The notes under the pieces: model-generated
What the model saw: the letters and a program-made list of their open reading frames with translations, nothing else
Told to the model about the DNA's origin: nothing
Databases searched by the model: none
Part shown: positions 33,206 through 46,341 of the stretch, in pieces
Layout: each line of letters begins with the position of its first letter
Numbering within the stretch: position 1 is the first letter of the stretch
Source of the DNA: Tulasnella sp. 424
Lineage: Eukaryota > Basidiomycota > Agaricomycetes > Cantharellales > Tulasnellaceae
Direction: 5' to 3'
Assembly (NCBI GenBank): GCA_019633425.1
Contig: WSUB01000007.1
Location: 124,001 to 188,000, forward strand
Length of the DNA stretch: 64,000 bases
Position numbers and translations under genes: made by a program

Positions 33206-35413
33206 ATGTCATCCACGGTAGACCTTGACTCGACACCTCCATCGACACCTTCCCAATCCCATTCGTCGCCAACCTCATCAGGCATTGACACGCCTCTGGG
33301 GTTGCACCAGAACACCGTTGATCCAGCAGCAAAATGGCTGGTGCAGAAATATGGAGGCACCAGCGTTGGCAAGTTTGCTGCCGATATTGCTGAAAACATC
33401 GTTCCGTACGTACTCGAAATCATATCTCTGAGCGTGTCGTGAATACTCAACCATGTGGGGCCTGTTTAGAAATTATTTGGACCAACACAAGCTCGCCATC
33501 GTCTGTTCCGCGAGGTCTGGGTCTACGAAAGCCCTTGGAACTACCAACCTCCTCCTCAAGGCCGCGGGCGAGGCTCTGAAACGACCAGACCGCTGTGCAG
33601 CACCGCCGATGTCACCGGGCACGGGCACCCAAACGCCAGCCTACAACTTTTGGGGTCACTCACATACCGACTCGCCATCACCGCCACGACGGACTAGCTC
33701 TGCCTCCGCGGGATCCTCTCGTCCTGGATCCCCTTCTCGAATGTCCAGTTTCACATCCATCACGTCTTCGGCGTCGTTCAGCGACACCGTTGACCTCATT
33801 CGCTCCGAACATTTCACGGCTGCAAAAGATCTCATCCGAGACCCGGACCTTCTCAAGGAACTGGAAGCGGAGATTGACCGAGACTGTGAAGGTCTTCGGG
33901 GTTATTTATTCGCTGCGCAGGTCGAGTCGGACGTTCCTCCGTTCTGAGGTTCAGCATAAACTGAATTCTGCGGCAGGTATTAGACGAAATTTCTCCGAGG
34001 TCAAAGGACACCATTGTTGGTGTCGGAGAACGACTGGCCTGTAAGCTCGTTGCAGCTGTGTTACGAGACCGGGTAGGCTGTCCTTTCGTAAAGGTTACGA
34101 GAGAGGTTACGGAGTCTGATTGTTGTTATTAGGGAGTCGATGCAGAGGTCGTCACGTTGGAAAACATCGTCCCCCCGTTAGACGACGTCGAGTCTCTTCA
34201 AGGCGACGATCATCAGCTCGACCAAGAGTTTTACGATCGGTTGTCGCAGGCGCTGGGAGAGCGCATCCGTCAATGCGGCCCACGGGTTCCCGTTGTCACT
34301 GGTACGGTCCGCATCCTTCCCACGTCCTCCGCGCCACTTAATATTTTGCGGCCTCTAGGTTTCTTCGGTCCAGTTCCTGGTTCACTTCTGCGACAAATCG
34401 GCCGAGGCTACACCGACCTCCTCGCGGCTCTCCTCGCAGCTGGTCTGGAGGCTTCTGAGCTTCAAATCTGGAAAGAGGTGGATGGCATATTCACTGCCGA
34501 TCCTCGCAAAGTCCCGACGGCCCGGTTGATTCCCATTATATCGCCGGAGGAAGCTGCCGAGTTGACGTTCTATGGGAGCGAGGTCATCCATCCTTTCACC
34601 ATGGAGCAAGCTATTCGGAAGAAGATCCCTATTCGCATCAAGAACGTAGAGAATCCTCGAGGCAGTGGAACCGTCATTCACCCCAGCCCAGACATCGACA
34701 GCACGCAACATGACGATGAGGCGACGCTGGTTACGCTGCAAGAACTCTCTTTGACTGGTTCTCCGACTTCCAAGTTCTCGCAGCACGCAAAGGTTCCGAC
34801 TGCGGTGACCATCAAGGACAACATTGTCGTTCTCAACGTCAACTCGAACCGCAAGACCATCTCGCACGGCTTCCTGGCGAGGATCTTCGGCACCCTTGAC
34901 AAGTTCGGCGTATCTGTGGACCTGATCAGCACGAGCGAGGTGCACGTCAGTATGGCTATTGAGGCTTCCATTGAAAAACGAGGCATGGCTAAGCTCGTCA
35001 ATGAGTTGCGGAAGAGTGGCACGGTGAGTGAACGTCGTCGGTTGGATATTCAACGTTATCTAATCTCATTTAACACAGGTCTCTGTTCACCCCGACATGG
35101 CCATCCTTTCCCTTGTTGGCAAGCAAATGAAGCACATGGTTGGCATTGCCGGTCGGATGTTCTCATCTCTTGCCGAAGCGAATGTCAACATCGAAATGAT
35201 CAGTCAAGGGGCTTCGGAGATTAACATCTCTTGCGTCATTGAAGCTCGAGACTCTGTGAAGGCCCTTAACATCATCCACCAAAATTGTCTGCAGATCTCG
35301 CAAGAGGCTACTCGCGGGAGAGGTATGTTATTTTATTCCTTCCTCCGCGGGGGTAAAGCGTTATTGAAACTCTTGTCTCTTCTCGCTATACAGTCGGCCC
35401 TTGGCTTTTCTAA
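33206..35413 (+). CDS. HOM3: Aspartate kinase (EC 2.7.2.4)
   Basis: Phosphorylates L-aspartate to beta-aspartyl phosphate, the first step to threonine, methionine and homoserine; cytosolic. Model join(33206..33405, 33470..33920, 33977..34072, 34133..34301, 34359..35023, 35079..35322, 35394..35413), 614 aa, all joins in frame. A Ser/Thr/Pro-rich leader of about 40 residues precedes the nucleotide motif WLVQKYGGTSVGKF. A fungal-type insert, rich in Ser (about residues 110-165), follows. The kinase core continues with GFFGPVPGSLLRQIGRGYTD, EVDGIFTADPRKVP and ELTFYGSEVIHPFTMEQA. Two ACT regulatory domains are seen: VLNVNSNRKTISHGFLARIF and ILSLVGKQMKHMVGIAGRMF, the usual site of threonine feedback. 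The last exon is only 20 nt and gives the conserved ending RGRVGPWLF. The 57-nt intron at 34302-34358 has no stop and is easily missed, but it interrupts the VVTG-FFGPV motif. Confidence 0.95.
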
Positions 35414-35852
35414 ACCCTTTGGAAGCGGCATTGTTGCAAGCACCCCTTGGTATATTCGGGCGTCACTGGATCCAACTCCAGGGAGCACGAGCCCGTTCGT
35501 GTATCACCACTCTCACCTATTCACCCCTCCCACGTGCACCTCTGGACCCTCCTCTCCACCATCGTATATGTCTTGCTACTCAACTTGTTGTCGTCCTTTA
35601 TGTCTCATTGGTGTACTCTAGTGTTCATAGATTTGGTCGTCGTTATCGTCGTTGCATTGTGTCGTATTTCCAGCGAAGTGAATAAATTTCCAAGTATCGT
35701 TTGGAACCATTATACAGACGACCGGGAGAGACGTAGCACTTCGAAATGCTCTTATTCTGGCTTGGGTGGTGAAGATAGGTTGTGCGTGCCTTGTTTGTTT
35801 TCATGCCAAACCCGAAACCAGAATCTCAATCTCGACCAACCATCTCTCGCCC

Positions 35853-38800
35853 ATGTACGGCTTAAGACACGAGCTACTTCCACCCAGCGGCGTTGAACAT
35901 GCAGTATTCATCAAGCTCACACCTTCCTCCCTTGGAGAGGGCCCAGGGGCATCATCGTCTTCCGGTGGAAAGGTTATAGCCAACCTCGTAGTCGCTCGAT
36001 CCAGTCTGTTGAGGATATTTGAAGTTCGGGAAGAACCTGCACCTTTGCCCACATTGCAGGAGGCAGAAGCCAAAACAAAGTCCGGAGCCTCCAAACCGGG
36101 AACGGAAGCGGTGGAAGGCGAAGTCGAGATGGACCGCGAGGGGGAGGGATTCGTCAGTATGGCACAGGTCAAGGTGAGCTAGCGCCTGTCGTCCTACGCC
36201 GAGTCTGTTGGTCTCTGATAATATGTCATATTAGTCCTTACCAGCTGGTTCATCTGTAATTCCCTCGACTGTAACGCGCCTCTTTTTGCTTCGCGAGCAC
36301 CGCTTGCATGGCAATGTGACCGGGCTGGCTAGTGTCAAGACTATCGCGAGTTCGGACGATGGCCTGGACCGTCTTTTAATATCGTTCCGCGATGCAAAGG
36401 TTAGCCACTTGACGAAAGCGATCAAGCGACTGCCGTGGCTCCTTACCCCTTACCCCTTGAATGAAACTAGATTTCGCTCCTGGAATGGTCCGAACATCTC
36501 TTCGATATCACAACTGTTTCCATCCACACATATGAGCGTGCGCCCAAAGTCTTAACCGCGGATCCAGGTCACTGGAGAGGTGTTCTGCGCGTAGACCCAT
36601 CTTCGCGATGTGCGGCGCTCTCTTTACCCAAGGAGTCCTTGGCCATTCTTCCTTTCCACACGGCTGCCGAGCTGGAGATGATGGATCAGGAGAGACAGGC
36701 AGGACGGTATGAGCCCTACTTACCTCCGCCCATCGTTGCTGAGCTAATGTATGGGACACAGAGATATTCCCTATTCGCCAAGTTTCATCCTCGATCTGGG
36801 AGACGTTGACGTACGAATCAAAAATATCATCGATTTCGCCTTCATCCCTGGATTCAACAACCCCACTATAGCAGTGGCCTTCCAAACCATACAAACCTGG
36901 ACTGGGTTAGTCGTCGAGTTTCTCTCCTGGTCGACGTTAATCCTCACCATTTTTTTTCTAGCCGCCTCAACGAGCACAAGGACACGGTGTCGGTTTTCAT
37001 CATCACAATTGATGCCGTCACAAGGACGTACCCGGTTATCAGTCAAATGAACGACCTGCCGTACGACGTCTTGTACCTCGTTCCTTGCCCGGCTGCTCTA
37101 GGCGGGGTGCTCTTGGTTACGCCGAATGCAATTTTGCATGTTGATCAAACCTCGCGGACCGTAGGCGTTGCTGTCAATGGCTGGGCCAATCGTGTCAGTG
37201 CCATAAACCTCCCCATTCAAACGGATGGCGACGAAGGCCATCCACTTGAAATTAAGCTTGAAGGCTCCAGTCTGGCCTTCTTGAGGGACGATTCCATCGC
37301 TATTTTCCTCGTTGATGGATCCGTGAGGAGGTTACTCGTTCACATGGAGGGCCGCAACATCTCCCGCTTAGAAGTCAGTCCTGTGATAGCCCAGTGTACC
37401 ATCGCTTCCGTGGTTAGCGTCTTCAATTCGGAACGAGTGTTTATTGGGAGTACTGCGGGACCTTCGGTCCTGTTACGGGCCCTACACTCCGAGGAGGTCG
37501 TTGAAAAAGCCAAGGTAGACACGGTGGCAACAGTAGAGGAAGAGATGGAACTTGACGAAGGTGTGTCCATTTATCGTATTCGAATACGAGTTGGCTAACT
37601 CTGGCCCCTCAGAAATTTATGGAGACCTAGCAACTCAAGCGGTCGCAACGAACATCGCCGGACCTGATATCGAGACTGTTACCGTTACAAAACTTACCCT
37701 TCGCGATGCGCTTCCCGACCATGGAATCATTTCTCACATGACCTTCGGAGTGACAATGCAAGGAGTAAGTAACTTAACATACTTTCTTTACTCCTTTATA
37801 TGCTTAAGCTTAACTGACGACCGGTGCTGGTAGGATCGACCGCTGCCAGAGCTAGTTGCTTGTACAGGAGTTGGCCATATGGCCGGACTGACGAGGTTTA
37901 CGGTATGGTGCCGCGTGATGTTCAGAAACGGCCAAAGCCCTAATAGTCCCCCCCCCGCAGAACTATTTGCCTACCAGACTGAGGCGGAAGATTCCCGGAA
38001 TCGGAGGTGCTCAAGGCATATGGTCTATGCATGTCAAAAGGTCAACCAGCTCGCAGATGGACAAACGAAACGCGGAGGAAAGACACTCGGTGATTGTGAC
38101 CACAAACGCAAGTCCAGCACCCATGTCTCGAGTCAGTCGTTGTGCCCGACGGTTTTACTTCACCGCTCCCTGACGTTCTGCGACCCTTGCACAGATTATC
38201 ACACGAAAGCCGAATGGTGATGTCAACGTTGTCGGTCGGACACCAGGCGTTACCATTGCCGCTGGCCCTTTCTTCCAGAATACCTGCTTTGTTCAGGTGA
38301 TGACGGACAGCGTGCGGCTAATCGAAGCGGGTACGTTCTTCTGGCCAAGCCTTTCTTGCGATCGAGTCTAACGTCGAACCAGAGGGTCGAGAGCGACGTT
38401 CGATTAAAGATGGTCCTGGTCAAAGCAAAATCGCCTCAGCCGCCATCTCCGACCCTTTTATTCTTTTGCGACGGGAGGATGGCGCAGTAAGCTTACTCAA
38501 AGGCGATACCATGGAGGGAAAATTGATTCCGGTCGAATCTGACATGGTATGGCACGAGTTCAGTCGACGTTATGAGACATTGCTAAGCTTTGCGATCAGC
38601 TCCCGGCCTGTACTTGTTCATCCATCTTCACAGACGCTTCTGGAGTAATGCGTAGCGCGATTCCTGTCGGTATGACAGACGAAGGAACGGAGACCTTGGA
38701 GGATATTTTGGACGCCGATAGAGGGAAAAGCTGGGTTTATCTCTTGCTAAAAGGTGGAGAGCTCCAGGTAAATGCAGAATTACGGAGCAAATCGCCCAGA

Positions 38801-41227
38801 TGCTGAACTCTGGATCTCGATAGATCCGGTCCCTGCCAGCCCTCGAGGTTGTTTTCTCCTCAAGGACCTTAGGGGGATTACCGCCCATTGTCGTGCATGA
38901 ATTGCATACTGTTCCTGAAGTTGGCCACGCTCAGGGCGATATCGAGCAGATCTGCATCGCACCTATTGGGGAAGGATTATCACTCAAGTACTATCTTACT
39001 GTAAGCCCTCATTCCTAATGCCCCGACGGTCGCAATGGCACCCTAATAACCCTCTGCTTCTAGCTGTTGACTAAGCAAAGGGTCTTCGTCGCGTATGAAA
39101 TCCTTCCGGCCCCGATTTCTTCCACACCTCCAAGCCCACTACGTCTAGTCAAAGTGCTCACGCGGATCTTACAGCAAGGCCACCCGCAAGCAGCACAGGA
39201 GCTCAAATCGTTCGAGCTTGCGGCTGGAGATTCGGTCATTCACGGTGTATTTTGTACCGGAGAAGAGCCGTTCTGGGTGCTTGCACGGAACTGCAGTCCT
39301 CTGAGATTATATCCTGCAATGAACTCCGCCATCCACGCATTCGCCCCGAGTTCAATGTTCGCTAATAAAGGGGATGTTTTAGTCCATTCTGAAGAGGTGA
39401 GCCAGCCCTTATACTGTCTGTGAGAGCCACCTTTGACGGGACTGGTTCTATAGGGCCCAGCCCTTATTCAATGGATTGAGGATCTGCAGATTGGCCTTGA
39501 CCTCCCATTCAGGAACATCCTCCTTGGACGACAGTGCACATCGGTTGTTTTCGACCGCGCCACACTTCACTTCCTTGCGATCACAAACAGGACCGCCAAA
39601 TTCACCATATACGATGAAGAAGGGAACCGATTGTGGGCTCCTGATGGTGCGCAGAATATCTCATACAACGTCACGCCACGACTAACATTTCGTCGCAGGC
39701 CCTGGTATCTCAGATCCAACAATTGAGTGTTCGTCCCTGGAACTACTCTCTCCAGATACCTGGACCCCCATCGATGGGTATGTGTCTATTTGCTCCTTTT
39801 AAGATAGAAGTTGAATGGGACCCTCTCTCCAAATCAGTTACGAATTTGCACGGAACGAATTTGTCAACGTGGCCGAGAGTGTCAGCCTGGAGACTCTCAG
39901 CGCTGAGCAAGGCGTCAAAGACTTCATCGTGGTGGGCACAACCATCTTCCGCGGGGAAGATCTCGCTGTAAAAGGCGCCGTGAGTTGGCCATTAAATAGT
40001 ACGCAGGCTCTTGCACTGACTTTCTCTTAGACCTACGTATTCGAAGTTGTGGAAGTTGTTAAGGAGCCCGGTTCGCTGAAGAGGCGCAACAAGCTGAAAC
40101 TTCTTTGCCGCGACGAAGCAAAAGGCCCTATCACAGCTGTTTGCGGCATGAACGGGTATCTGGTCTCCTCCATGGGCCAAAAGGCTAGTGCTGTAGTTCT
40201 TGGATTTTGGACCTTGCTGACGATCCCATAGATATATGTCCGAGCTTTCGAACTCGATGAAAGACTGATTGGTTTGGCCTTCTTGGACGTTGGACTTTCG
40301 GTTACTTCGCTCACCACGGTGAAAAACTTGTTGCTCGTATCTGATGCGGCCAAGAGTGTTTGGTTTGTCTGCTTCCAGGTTCGTTTCAATAATTAACTTG
40401 TTCCTCGAAACGTCTCAACCTGATGGATCTTCCAGGAAGACCCGTTCAAACTGGTTATTTTAGGGAAAGACCCGGCTACCATCGGCGCCACAAATGCCAA
40501 CTTCTTCTTTGGCGAAGGTGGCGACCTCTCCTTTGTCACCTCTGATGATCGTGGCATCCTTCGGATATACGATTACAACCCTATGGGTAAGTCTTTGGCT
40601 CTTGAAATAACGTTCCTTTGGATTTCATCGTCTGTGTTGCAGATCCCGACTCCAACGCTGGCCAGCGCCTACTATGCAGGACTGAGTTTGACGCTCAAGA
40701 AGAGCACAAGACTGCACTGACGGTAGCGAGAAGGCCTACCGTAACTGAAGCCGAAGCAGAGGAAGAGATTGAGGTACAACTCTCACAGTCACAGTCGGTG
40801 TTGGTCTTTGGTATGCCGTCATTCTACTAGCGATTGCAGTCTGAGTCATGCCCTGACCCCGAGAATAGGTTCACTAGATGGTGCAATATCCATCTTGTCC
40901 CCGGTTGATACGCCAACGTTCAAACGGCTGTCCTTGTTACAAGGCCACTTGGTCAGAAATGTGCAGCACGTTGGTGGATTAAACCCCAAGTCGTTCAGGT
41001 GTGCATCGTGTTTCTGATCGCCATCTTAGTTTCGCTCACCACATTTACACAGGACTGTGCGTAACGATACAGTTTCCCGTTCACTGACGAAAGGTATTTT
41101 GGACGGCAATCTCCTTGCTGCTTTCGGAGACCTTCCCGTAGCACGGCAGATAGAGGCCGCCAAAACCATTGGAACGGGTAGAGAAGTTGTTTTGGATGAT
41201 TTCAGAATGTTGTGGAAATCTTGGTAA
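35853..41227 (+). CDS. CFT1: Cleavage and polyadenylation factor subunit CFT1/CPSF160
   Basis: Large beta-propeller scaffold of the nuclear mRNA 3'-end processing complex (CPF/CPSF), which positions the poly(A)-signal readers. The ATG at 35853 gives MYGLRHELLPPSGVEHAVFI. ANLVVARSSLLRIFEVRE matches the first propeller strand. Exon 2 has LFLLREHRLHGNVTGL and DDGLDRLLISFRDAK; the next exon ISLLEWSEHLFDITTVSIHT; this order is diagnostic for Cft1 and differs from DDB1/Rse1 relatives. Further pieces include GPALIQWIEDLQIGLDLPFR (about 39455-39510), FIVVGTTIFRGEDLAVKG (about 39925-39975) and LSFVTSDDRGILRIYDY near 40530. The C-terminus is VLDDFRMLWKSW, stop 41225-41227. There are many introns (first two 36174-36233 and 36401-36471) and a total of roughly 1,400 residues. 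I did not verify every splice site, and found no stop that needs a frameshift to explain. Confidence 0.9.
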
Positions 41228-41315
41228 CCGTGGATTTTTTTGTAAGTCGATAAGTAGAAGGATGGGTCTGAGCTCGGGAAAAGTAGAGTGCATGATCTAC
41301 TAGTCGAAACCACGT

Positions 41316-41465
41316 TTTGAAGATGGGGTGCGCGTATCTTCGGTCAATCTCGGGACGTCTCCCCAGAACGACGTTATAGAATAGTGCGAAATGCCTGGTA
41401 TGGACTTGGGCTGGGAGGAAAGGAATAGTGGAAGCGGCGCTGAGGATATATGAATGGGAAGACAT
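41316..41465 (-). pseudogene. Cytochrome P450 relic: broken 5' exon
   Basis: Read on the minus strand from an ATG at 41463-41465: MSSHSYILSAASTIPFLP, very like the N-terminus of the neighbouring P450 (MSSHPYLLSVACAVPF). After a frame change and loss of the segment corresponding to the end of the anchor, another frame gives PKSIPGISHYSITSFWGDVP then RLTEDT, matching the hinge PKPIPGIPHFPLTSFWGDIP. Similarity fades after about 41316 and no later exons follow, because CFT1 ends at 41227. It is a truncated, frameshifted duplicate of a P450 start, about 230 nt beyond the stop of the intact copy. Confidence 0.8.
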
Positions 41466-41691
41466 AATGGCGAGGTTCATGAATGAGATCAGCTTGGCCG
41501 TTACACTTATACCCCTGGGAGGGAAGGGTTCTTCGCCGACGGATCGAATGTGTGACGCTCTCGGTCTGTTAGTGTTTGCTGCCGAAACGGGGAAATGTTA
41601 CCGGATCGAACTCCTCTGTTACGCTGCCTAGCGCTGTCGCACGGCATGTCACAGGTATATACATTCCGCCCACTATACTATCAGCAGGGCA

Positions 41692-44056
41692 TCATTGCCA
41701 TTCGACAGGGGCGACATATGTCTGATCTGGAACTCGGGAAATTTGGATCGTGGCCCGGTGGCTTGAGAGCTCTTTTGGTACTTCGCTCAAGAAGAAAGCC
41801 AGGTTCAAAGTCGCGATGTAGATCTTCAACTCTAGAACCTATATGCAAGCGAAACGGATTATTAGTGGGATCGATAGGAAAGAGAGATTTTGCTCGCGCA
41901 CCGCAAGTTGCTTCCCGGCGCAGCTTCTCAATCCTACTCCGAATGGGAAGCTGTAACCAGCGCGCGGGTTGAAAGTCTTCTCGCCCGTCTCTTCGTTAAT
42001 GGCAATCCATCGCTCAGGTTCGAACTTGTCTGTCGGCGTCTTCCACAAGGCCCTTCCTCCAAGACCGTTCTTTCTGGATGATTCGGAACGAAGGGGGTCA
42101 AGAGCGCGAAGCTTGGCCTCGTTGGCCACGGTCGCATTGTCGCATGCAATGTGGGTGCACCAGGCGATGCTCGTTCCCGTGGGAATGACCGTTCCTAGGA
42201 GCTCAATCGGCTCAGTTGCTAGTGAAAGAGAGAGCAGGGTTGAGTTTGGAGGCGCCATAGTATAATAGGAAAAAGTATACTTTGCTTGCTAGAAGCTGCT
42301 GCAACTTTGGCACAGCGTAGGATTTCAGATACAACCGCTTCCAAGTAAGGAGTCTTCTCAGGAGCCATCATTTCGTCGAAGGTCACCGGTCGGCTTTCGG
42401 GTGAGTCTGCAAGGGCTTCAAGCAGCTCGGCGTGCAAAATCTTCTGAACCTCCGGGTTTTCAGTGAGGAACTTCACTCTGAGGGAATGGAGCCGTTGTAA
42501 ATCCATTGTATTGTCACTGGCGAAAGTCAAAACTTACCCCCACTGAAGCGCCGCAGCTGTGGTATCATGACCCTATCTGGGAGGTTAGCGTTCCACCCTA
42601 ATAATCCGATAAGCTACGCGCTCACCGCACTATAACCAAGAGATTAGTCTATCATTTAGTGTTTAAACCCGTCAGATACACGTACAAAATATAGGCCAAA
42701 GTCTCATCTCGCAACTCCCACTCGAAGAGGCTCTCCTGTCCGGGAAGACCTTCTTTCTCCGCGACCATTCCGATTAGACAGTTGGCTTCGTATTCTTCTC
42801 CTAATGCCCTCGCCTCTTTAACGGCCTGACGTGTGTCGGCTACGAAGCTATTCCACCGATTTTGTATCCTGAACGTCCACCCCAAGAGAGTATTGGACCA
42901 CACTCACCCAAAGATATAGTCGATGACGTCTTTGTAATGCTTGCGGAAGGTAGGTGTATATCGGAGAGTCTGTTGTTTGATGTAGGCGATAAAGACTGGC
43001 AACGTAGTGGCATCCCCGATGCATTCAAACAAATACCGCAGGGACGTGTAGAGTGGAAGCTTAGGAAGATTGAACTTAGTGCCCCCGTAAGAGTCGATTT
43101 CAACTTTCGAGGTTTCGATTATGGACAGGGCATGGGGGATGGTATCCAGGGACTTCCCCAAGGTGATCGAGGTAATTGCATCAATGGAGACGTAACGGAA
43201 GTCATCTTCGCAGGAGAAGCAATTGCCCCCTCTGGACTTGACCAGGCGCATCTTGCTTTTCCACAAGTCCACCTGACGGATGAGGGTCAGTTTATGAAGA
43301 AGAGAGATGATTAAGTATGGAGACATACAAGGACTCGCGCATTTTCGGCAATAGCGGGGGTCATCGACTTCAAATATTTCGATGTCATCAGGGGGTTCAT
43401 AACACGGCGATGCTTCCTCCAAACGTCATCTAGTTAAATAATCAGACATAGCACGGAGGATGGGATATCCTATGACGTACTGCTTTTCAAAGATACCATC
43501 CTAGAAAAAGCCTGATTTAGTAGCTCGTTCTATTGTAGAATCGAAGAAGACTTGCCCGTAAGGAATCGTCCCTGAAAAGGCGGCTAACATGATATCACTG
43601 TTATATAAAATAGATTAATGACTGCACTGCAGCTGATAAAGACTTCATCCTCACCTTTGATCGACAGCTCTAGTCCGAGTGGCTCTGTTCAAAATGTCCT
43701 CCAGCTCTTGCGCATCTGCGAACCCGACCCATTTATCGAAGGGACCAACGAACAGCTAGGACGAGTGAGAAGGAAGGTAAATTCTGGATGTCCAGCAAGA
43801 GCTCAGAATAAGCTCAAAACTCAACCTGCCAAAGGGGCGCCCCCGTCCTGAACGCTGCGTTGTAGAAGCCATCCCCATCGAAAATATTCCCATAGACGCG
43901 CATGTCCTCTGTGACCCTTGGTATATCACCCCAAAATGACGTTAGAGGAAAATGTGGAATGCCGGGTATGGGCTTGGGTCGCGCCCATTTAGCAAAGACA
44001 ACATAAACGAAGGGAACCGCGCACGCGACGCTGAGGAGATATGGGTGAGAGGACAT
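41692..44056 (-). CDS. Cytochrome P450 mono-oxygenase
   Basis: Microsomal haem-thiolate mono-oxygenase. The start at 44054-44056 gives MSSHPYLLSVACAVPFVYVV (membrane anchor), then the hinge RPKPIPGIPHFPLTSFWGDI. Later exons give LWKSKMRLVKSRGGNCFSCE (about 43240), FNLPKLPLYTSLRYLFECIG (about 43010-43070), WNSFVADTRQAVKEARALGE (about 42820) and the I-helix GHDTTAAALQWG (about 42540-42573). The ExxR motif is SEILRC (about 42320), the PERF-like block is KFEPERW, and the haem loop is FPFGVGLRSCAGKQLA (about 41900-41950). The final exon reads LELKIYIATLNLAFFL to the stop at 41692-41694. Introns are short; the last one runs from GTGCGCGAG to ATATAG. All signature motifs are present, so it is probably active. 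CYP family and substrate are not assignable by eye. It is a paralogue of 46342-48819. Confidence 0.9.
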
Positions 44057-44308
44057 GGTGAAACGTGGTTCGGTGTTGTATGCCCTTGGTGCGATTGTCT
44101 CATATATTTATATACGTGCACGGGTATAGAAACGGCCCACCGAGAGTAGCCCGTGCGAAGACATTCAAAACGGGAAGAAGAAACGATGCCCGGTTTGTGG
44201 ACCGTGGTCCGGACAACGGCCAGGTCCCCGAGGCGTGAGAGAGCGGCGAAAAAATCTTCTCCCTCAAGCGCCCAACTTTTCCTCGTACATCCGCCGGCCA
44301 AAGGAACA

Positions 44309-45991
44309 ATGTCAGGTGTCGCTGGCCCTTCGTCCAATGTCATGCATGGAGCATCAGAGGTTGTCTCCTCGGGACCAACCACCTCCCAGATCAAGACTCA
44401 CCCTGTGGTCCTCACCACCCGAACGCAATATGTCATCCCAACCGAGAAATACATGATTCCAGCAACATGGAGGCGTTTTCACCTGTCACAGCTTATAAAC
44501 AAAGTCCTAGCTTTACCTCAACCAGTTCCTTTTGACTTTGTTGTCAATGGGGAAATGTTGAGGGCGTCGTTGGGTGACTGGTGTTTGGCTAAAGGCATTG
44601 AGGAGGTGCGGACTCTCGTTCTTGCTTTGTGACCTTCAGAAATACTAACAAAGCTTCTCTTGTAGGAAGAAACGCTGGAGATCGAATATATAGAATCTGT
44701 TCTACCTCCTGAGAGAGTGTCCTCGATGCCTCATCCTGACTGGGTTTCGTCCATCTCGTGTGAGCGGAAGGGGTAAGTCAATGCTCATCGTCTTCGAATT
44801 GATCGGCCAGTTTGACGAAATCCTTCCCTAGATATCTTCTCACCGGGTCCTACGACTCTACGGTCCGCCTTTACAATGATGGCCAGCAACTCCTACACAC
44901 CATTGGTGGTCATTCTGGTCCTGTGAGCTCCGTCTGCTTCATCCCTCCAGCCAACGCTGGTACATCCGATAGCAACCAAGCTCTTATCGCAACTGCGTCG
45001 TACGACACGACTGCACGAATTGTCTCCGTCCCATTGTCCTTACCGAACCCCGATGACATGGACCCGCCTTACCCCAAACCCCTGACGTCGCTCTGCCTCC
45101 ACACTTCAGCAGTATCATCAATCGCTGCCAACGCTTCTGGAAGGACTCTTCTTACTGGAGGCTGGGACACATTCGTCGGAGTCTGGTCAACGGAGATTCC
45201 TGAAACTGATGAAGTGGACGAAGTCGTCTTCCCAACGTTTGACGCGGATCGAAAGAAGAGGAGGAAGATCGGCAAGAAGGATCCCAATGGCCCAGTGAGA
45301 AAGGCTCCTCAGACAGTGCTAAAGAGCCACACAAACCGAGTGTCGAGCGTACGGTGGAGCCCGATGGGTAAAGTGGAGGAAAACGTCGCATACAGCTGTG
45401 GATGGGACTTCACGGTCAGATGCTGGGATGTCGAGGCGGGTGTGTGCACAACGACTCTGGTATGTCGATGTAGTCTCGGCCATTTGATTACTTGCATCAG
45501 ATTGACGAATCTTTCATCTAGACCGTTGCCGAGAAAGCCATGTTGGACCTCGCTGTCACTAGCAATGGCAAGATGATCGCGACCGCCAACGGTGATCGCA
45601 CGATCAGTCTTTTCCAGGTTGGAAGTAAGCTCTTTGATTTGACCTTCTCTGCTTTCTGTCGTTCTCGGTAACTGAAGCGGGCTTCGCTCTAGACCCAGCA
45701 CCTCCGACGCAGCTCCCTCACACTTCGCCTGTAACGGCCATCTCTGCTCACCCGAAGTCTCCTCACCACATTGTTTCTGGGTGCATGGACGGTACAGTGC
45801 GGATCTGGGATCTACGCAGTACGACTGGTGCTGTCGAGAGCTTCACTGCTCTGGGAGATCAACAAAAAGCGGAGGAGAGCAAGGGGAAGGCCAAGTCAAA
45901 GGTTCTCAGCCTAGATTGGAGCCGGGGAAACCTGATTGGTTGTGCTGGAGAACTTGGTGTGGACGTTTGGAAAGTGAACATTGGAAATTAG
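44309..45991 (+). CDS. YTM1: Ribosome biogenesis WD-repeat protein YTM1 (WDR12)
   Basis: Part of the Nop7-Erb1-Ytm1 (PeBoW) complex needed for 27S pre-rRNA processing and 60S subunit maturation in the nucleolus. Model join(44309..44605, 44666..44772, 44832..45459, 45522..45624, 45693..45991), 477 aa, all joins in frame. The N-terminal NLE (ubiquitin-like) domain spans about residues 30-125, with VVLTTRTQYVIPTEKYMIPA and FDFVVNGEMLRASLGDWCLA; in yeast this domain contacts the AAA-ATPase Rea1. WD40 repeats follow: YLLTGSYDSTVRLYNDGQQL, ATASYDTTARI, LLTGGWDTFVGVWST, YSCGWDFTVRCWDVEAG and VSGCMDGTVRIWDLRSTT. A basic loop (DADRKKRRKIGKKDPNG) in the middle could be a nuclear signal. An upstream in-frame ATG at 44186 would add a basic leader without homology, so I prefer 44309. 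Confidence 0.92.
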
Positions 45992-46341
45992 GTGGGGTCG
46001 CGTTTTGCCGCTAGCGGGATCCCGAACGCCGCTTCGGGTTAGGGTCTTCCGGTCCTTTAGTAGTTGACGGCTTTTTAGGAAGCTTCTTATACCGTGCTTG
46101 TTACTGGCCGGAATAACTTAATGAAGATTCGGTAAACTCCTCGAGTGTTGCCTAACGTGATGAGTGTATGTTGCCCTACGTTCGGGGACGGACTCAGCGT
46201 CGACGCCCGATCCTCCGACTCGGGTGCGATACCTTAAACGGACCCGGGGTGCTTTCCTCAATCGGCCAGGACTTGCCATCCCCAGCACGTGTATTTATTG
46301 AAGACTCGGTATAGTTGGAGCAAGAGGCCGCGTTCTAAGCC
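45992..46341. other. Intergenic, YTM1 3' flank and P450 promoter
   Basis: 350 nt between the YTM1 stop and the P450 start. A TATA-like TGTATTTATTG at about 46288 lies some 55 nt before the start codon. Nothing else seen. Confidence 0.6.

Noticed and set aside
35853..41227. DDB1 or Rse1/SF3B3 as identity of the large propeller gene
   Set aside because: REHRLHG, DGLDRLLISFRDAK and SLLEW order fit Cft1/CPSF160 specifically.
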